DNA from: Syngnathus acus
Lineage: Eukaryota; Chordata; Actinopteri; Syngnathiformes; Syngnathidae
DNA: 64,000 nt
Direction of reading: 5' to 3'
NCBI RefSeq assembly: GCF_901709675.1
Contig: NC_051098.1
Span: forward strand, 6,090,000 to 6,153,999
The position numbers and the translations under genes were made by a program. The notes beneath the pieces are model-generated. The model saw nothing but the letters and a program-made list of their open reading frames with translations, made no database searches and was not told the origin of the DNA. Positions within the stretch are counted from its first letter, which is position 1. Every line of letters begins with the position of its first letter. Positions 60,842 through 64,000 of this stretch are shown here, one piece after another.

Positions 60842-63800
60842 TATAATTTATTGATGAAAAACCAACAACAAAACACCAGTTAAGCAATAGCAAAATAAGA
60901 TTGACGGTCATTGTTTTCCAAAAAAAAAGCAGATGTTTGGGAATGTCTTCTTTTGATTAAATGCAAAAGCTAAAATCAGTCTGCTTTCATGAAGGTCTAG
61001 AGAAATTAGAGAATTATTACTTTTGAGAGCCTAAAATCAGAGGATGCCTCTAATCACTCTGAAAGAATGATTATTCAAATACAAGGCGTTTTATCATGAC
61101 TACATTGTCAATTAATTTTGACACCTCTAAGCATACCCTAATCAAATAAGGGTTCTCTCTATGAAACAGTTTTGAAAAACAGTTTTTCTGCCCTCAAGGC
61201 TCCTCTTAGTTCTCCTTAAAAAATCTTTTTAAAAAAAACATCAACACTTATCTTGTGTTTCTCACTTATTATAGCTGAACATGAATGGCATGAAAGCATT
61301 TTGCTTCTGAAATATGCAAACGTCTTTTCCCAGGTTAACATGCTCACAATGAGGCCTCTGTGCCAAAGTCAAATACAATTCTCAGATCTTCAAGTTGTTG
61401 AATTTTTTAAAAGTTGTGAGACATGGAAAACCCACTTCCTGATCTCTGAAGTGCACCGTATCTGAGTGTTAACCCATGTTTGTGTATGCATATGAGAGGA
61501 CTATAGAAAGTGAATGAAAGATGGAGGAAATTGAAAGAGAAATGAATTCTACTTGCGCTCTATGACTCAGTGACAGGTTGAACTTTTTCTCACCTGAGAT
61601 GTGCTTTGCTCTCCATGAAATCAGACAAGCCAAAGAAACAGTCTGAGTTACTTGAGGCAGTAGGAAGTCAGGTCAGCACCACAAAAAAGTACACAAATGT
61701 CAAACATTTAATCTTGAAAGTCTCCTGAGCCTGACAAGGATGTTAAGTGGGAAACTTCATTTCATTTTATGCAAAGTGGATAGAGTATTAACAAACATGA
61801 GAATCATTTATACAGAATATAGAGAACACAATGACTGATATTTGGCATGCCCCTGTTATGCACCAATATATAGTGGCCATAAAAACTCTATACACCACAA
61901 ACAAAAGTAGGGTCCTGAATGTTATATATATTTTAAAAAAATATTCACATCGCTGAAACATTGTGAGCAAAAATACTTGGCAGAAATTGCGATCTATGAT
62001 TGAAAACACGCCACAAACCTGTATGAGCATCAGTTTTGGCAACTAAAGACAAAGTGACAATTTAAAATGAGACTCTTAAGTGCAAACCTTTCTCAACCAT
62101 AGTGTTTTCTGAACCTTAGTGTTGTCAGATGATTCCAGAAGAGCACTTCCTCTGCTTCATTTTGTCACTTTTGCACCTGTTTCAGGTCACTACAGACCAC
62201 AGGTGTGAGAGCATTGCTTTTTTTTCCAGCTTATTAGCCATCCAAATTCATTGAGGTAATAAAAAGGCTCAACTTGTATCAAGCTGAATGGAATTGATCT
62301 TGATAAGGAGCAGAGGCCCGTGAAATCTAGCTACCCCCAGACCAAATAATAAGAAACGTAGATGAGTTTTTTTTCAAATTTCTACTATTATATTTTTAAT
62401 AGTACCGATATGTTATTGGAGGATTCAACATGCCCAGCATGGCTTTACCTTAAACTGGCTGGACTACAACTATGATGCAATCGACTTTCAATTTAAATGT
62501 ATCAAGCTTTAATTCAATTTAGCTCAGTTTAAACACACTTGTACAAAAAATACCATCTGTAGAACTGATAGTAATAGTTAGGGTTATCATATTTCACTTT
62601 ACTATCAATTAATTGTCAGGAGTGCAACAGTTTGTAGCATTGTGGTTTTCTCAGGTTTTATTCCATATTACCTGTGCCATAAAAATCTGAATGATGTATT
62701 TATAGTTTTCAGTAGAAAAAAAAAAAAAAAAAAAATGCACCTTCCCTGAACACACATCCGTGCATGATGTAGAGGGGGACAAGATCAATGTGAGCATTAA
62801 ATACAAGAACACACAGGACAACTGAGCTGATGCAGGACTGTCTAACAAGTGAATATAATCTGGCTATGAAGTGACTATTGACTGGCATGTTTTACACAAA
62901 TGGACAGACAAGACAAAGAAAATCCAAAAGTTGCGTGTGGAAATGTCGGACAGTCAGTCTAATACAATCATCGGATATGTCATTCGACAAAATAAACAAA
63001 TATACTCCATAATCAGAAAGAAATTGGCCAGAAACACACTTGGCATTAGCAATCATTCAGCTTCACCTTCGCTCTCTCTCATCAATTATTAAACAGTAAT
63101 CTGACTAGACAAGTGCTCCTCTAGAGCTTAGAATACCTGGACACTCCATTTGCCAGGTCTTAATTCGCTGAATACTGAGAGACAAGCATTTGAACTCATG
63201 TAGTATGTGTGTCATATTCAAGGGCTAGTTCTTTCCCACACTTATTAAATTGGAGCTTCAAGAGACCTTTCCTGATGGAACATGACTATTATGTGGAATT
63301 GCTATGATGTGCTGTGTAATAAAAACACATTTATTTTAATTTTTATTTGCTTATCAGCTCAGTGCCAGTGTCTCTGAGCATCCACATACAATTTATAGTG
63401 TACTAAGTTGGATGTGTACATTAGGGTAATTCACCGACTGAAAGACACCTTAAGATAGTGCAACACCTTAAGTTCAACACCAAGTTGGTAAACTTGAAAT
63501 AAGAGCCTCTAACATAAATCATTCATCCAAATTGTGGGAAATGTTGCACTGTTGTGCTGGCACGAGTGCAAACCAGAGACGCTGTCTTTGCCAGCTCCAT
63601 TTGCCCCAGGAATACCCGAGTAACAGCATGTTAAATAGCAGGGACAGATATTTGGTGACCCTCCTTCTCCCTGAGAGTGTGATCTCCCCAAGCTGTCACA
63701 CATATTTTCCAGTCACTACAAAGAGTCACTGACTCGCACAACACAGTCTACACCAATCGCAACCTCGATGTAAAAACATGCAATCCCTTTATTTGTCCCC

Positions 63801-64000
63801 AAGAGAAGTTTCCCCCGCATGCTACACAGAGGTCAGGCCTACATATTTGTATGCACATGGAATTATGGATCTGCATTAGAGATTGGGATTTGTGCATTGT
63901 TCAGTGGCACACACCCGGTTTCTCAAAGCACAAGGGAACCACCACTCCAGATAAAAGACTTTAGGACAAGTTTCAAACCACAGAAAATGAAAATGTTAGA
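60842..64000. other. gene-free stretch to window end
   Basis: AT-rich. A MITE-like start (AGTGGCCATAAAAACTC) lies near 61870 and an A-run at 62716-62735. No exon, RNA gene or complete element recognised. Confidence 0.4.

Overview
The window is eukaryotic, AT-rich and dense in repeats, and reads as a percomorph teleost fish genome. The evidence is a full-length Rex3 (RTE-clade) retrotransposon, fish-type tRNA-derived SINEs, hAT and Tc1-type relics, long (AC)n and (ATCC)n microsatellites, and one spliced vertebrate gene. The combination of repeat families resembles what I recall from seahorse and pipefish (syngnathid) assemblies, but that is a low-confidence guess.

Only one host protein gene can be supported. 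It is scn2b, the voltage-gated sodium channel beta-2 subunit, on the minus strand in four coding exons: exon 1 at 13585-13666, exon 2 at 5262-5422, exon 3 at 4970-5186 and exon 4 at 3650-3846. All splice sites are GT-AG and the intron phases (1, 0, 1) are compatible. The joined frame is 657 nt, or 218 residues plus stop, close to the 215 residues of human SCN2B. It has a signal peptide, one V-type Ig domain, one transmembrane helix and an acidic cytoplasmic tail.

Layout by region. 1-3650 lies downstream of scn2b: hAT and LINE ends, a 180-bp (AC)n array, a DNA-transposon relic and the probable 3' UTR. 3650-5422 holds exons 4 to 2. 5423-13584 is intron 1 (8.2 kb), mostly transposons. It contains a complete 3.39-kb Rex3 at 7534-10925, bounded by an 11-bp target-site duplication and lying in the same direction as the gene, plus a 5'-truncated LINE, a hAT-like MITE and old SINE pieces. 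13667-64000 is about 50 kb with no recognisable gene. It contains SINEs, LINE 3' ends, a deleted Tc1-type transposon, a 1.33-kb terminal-inverted-repeat element with an internal 118-bp tandem array, a palindromic tandem cluster, a 288-bp hAT MITE with a perfect 8-bp duplication, a head-to-head SINE pair and many microsatellites.

The transposon genes do not work with scn2b; they are insertions in and around it. Rex3 is disabled by a one-base expansion in an A-run and a Trp-to-stop change, and the Tc1-type transposase is deleted and has lost a catalytic Asp. No bacterial-type operon, CRISPR array or novel defence-like system is present. The most distinctive items are the intact-ended Rex3, the unclassified 1.33-kb element and the structured Rex3 5' region.
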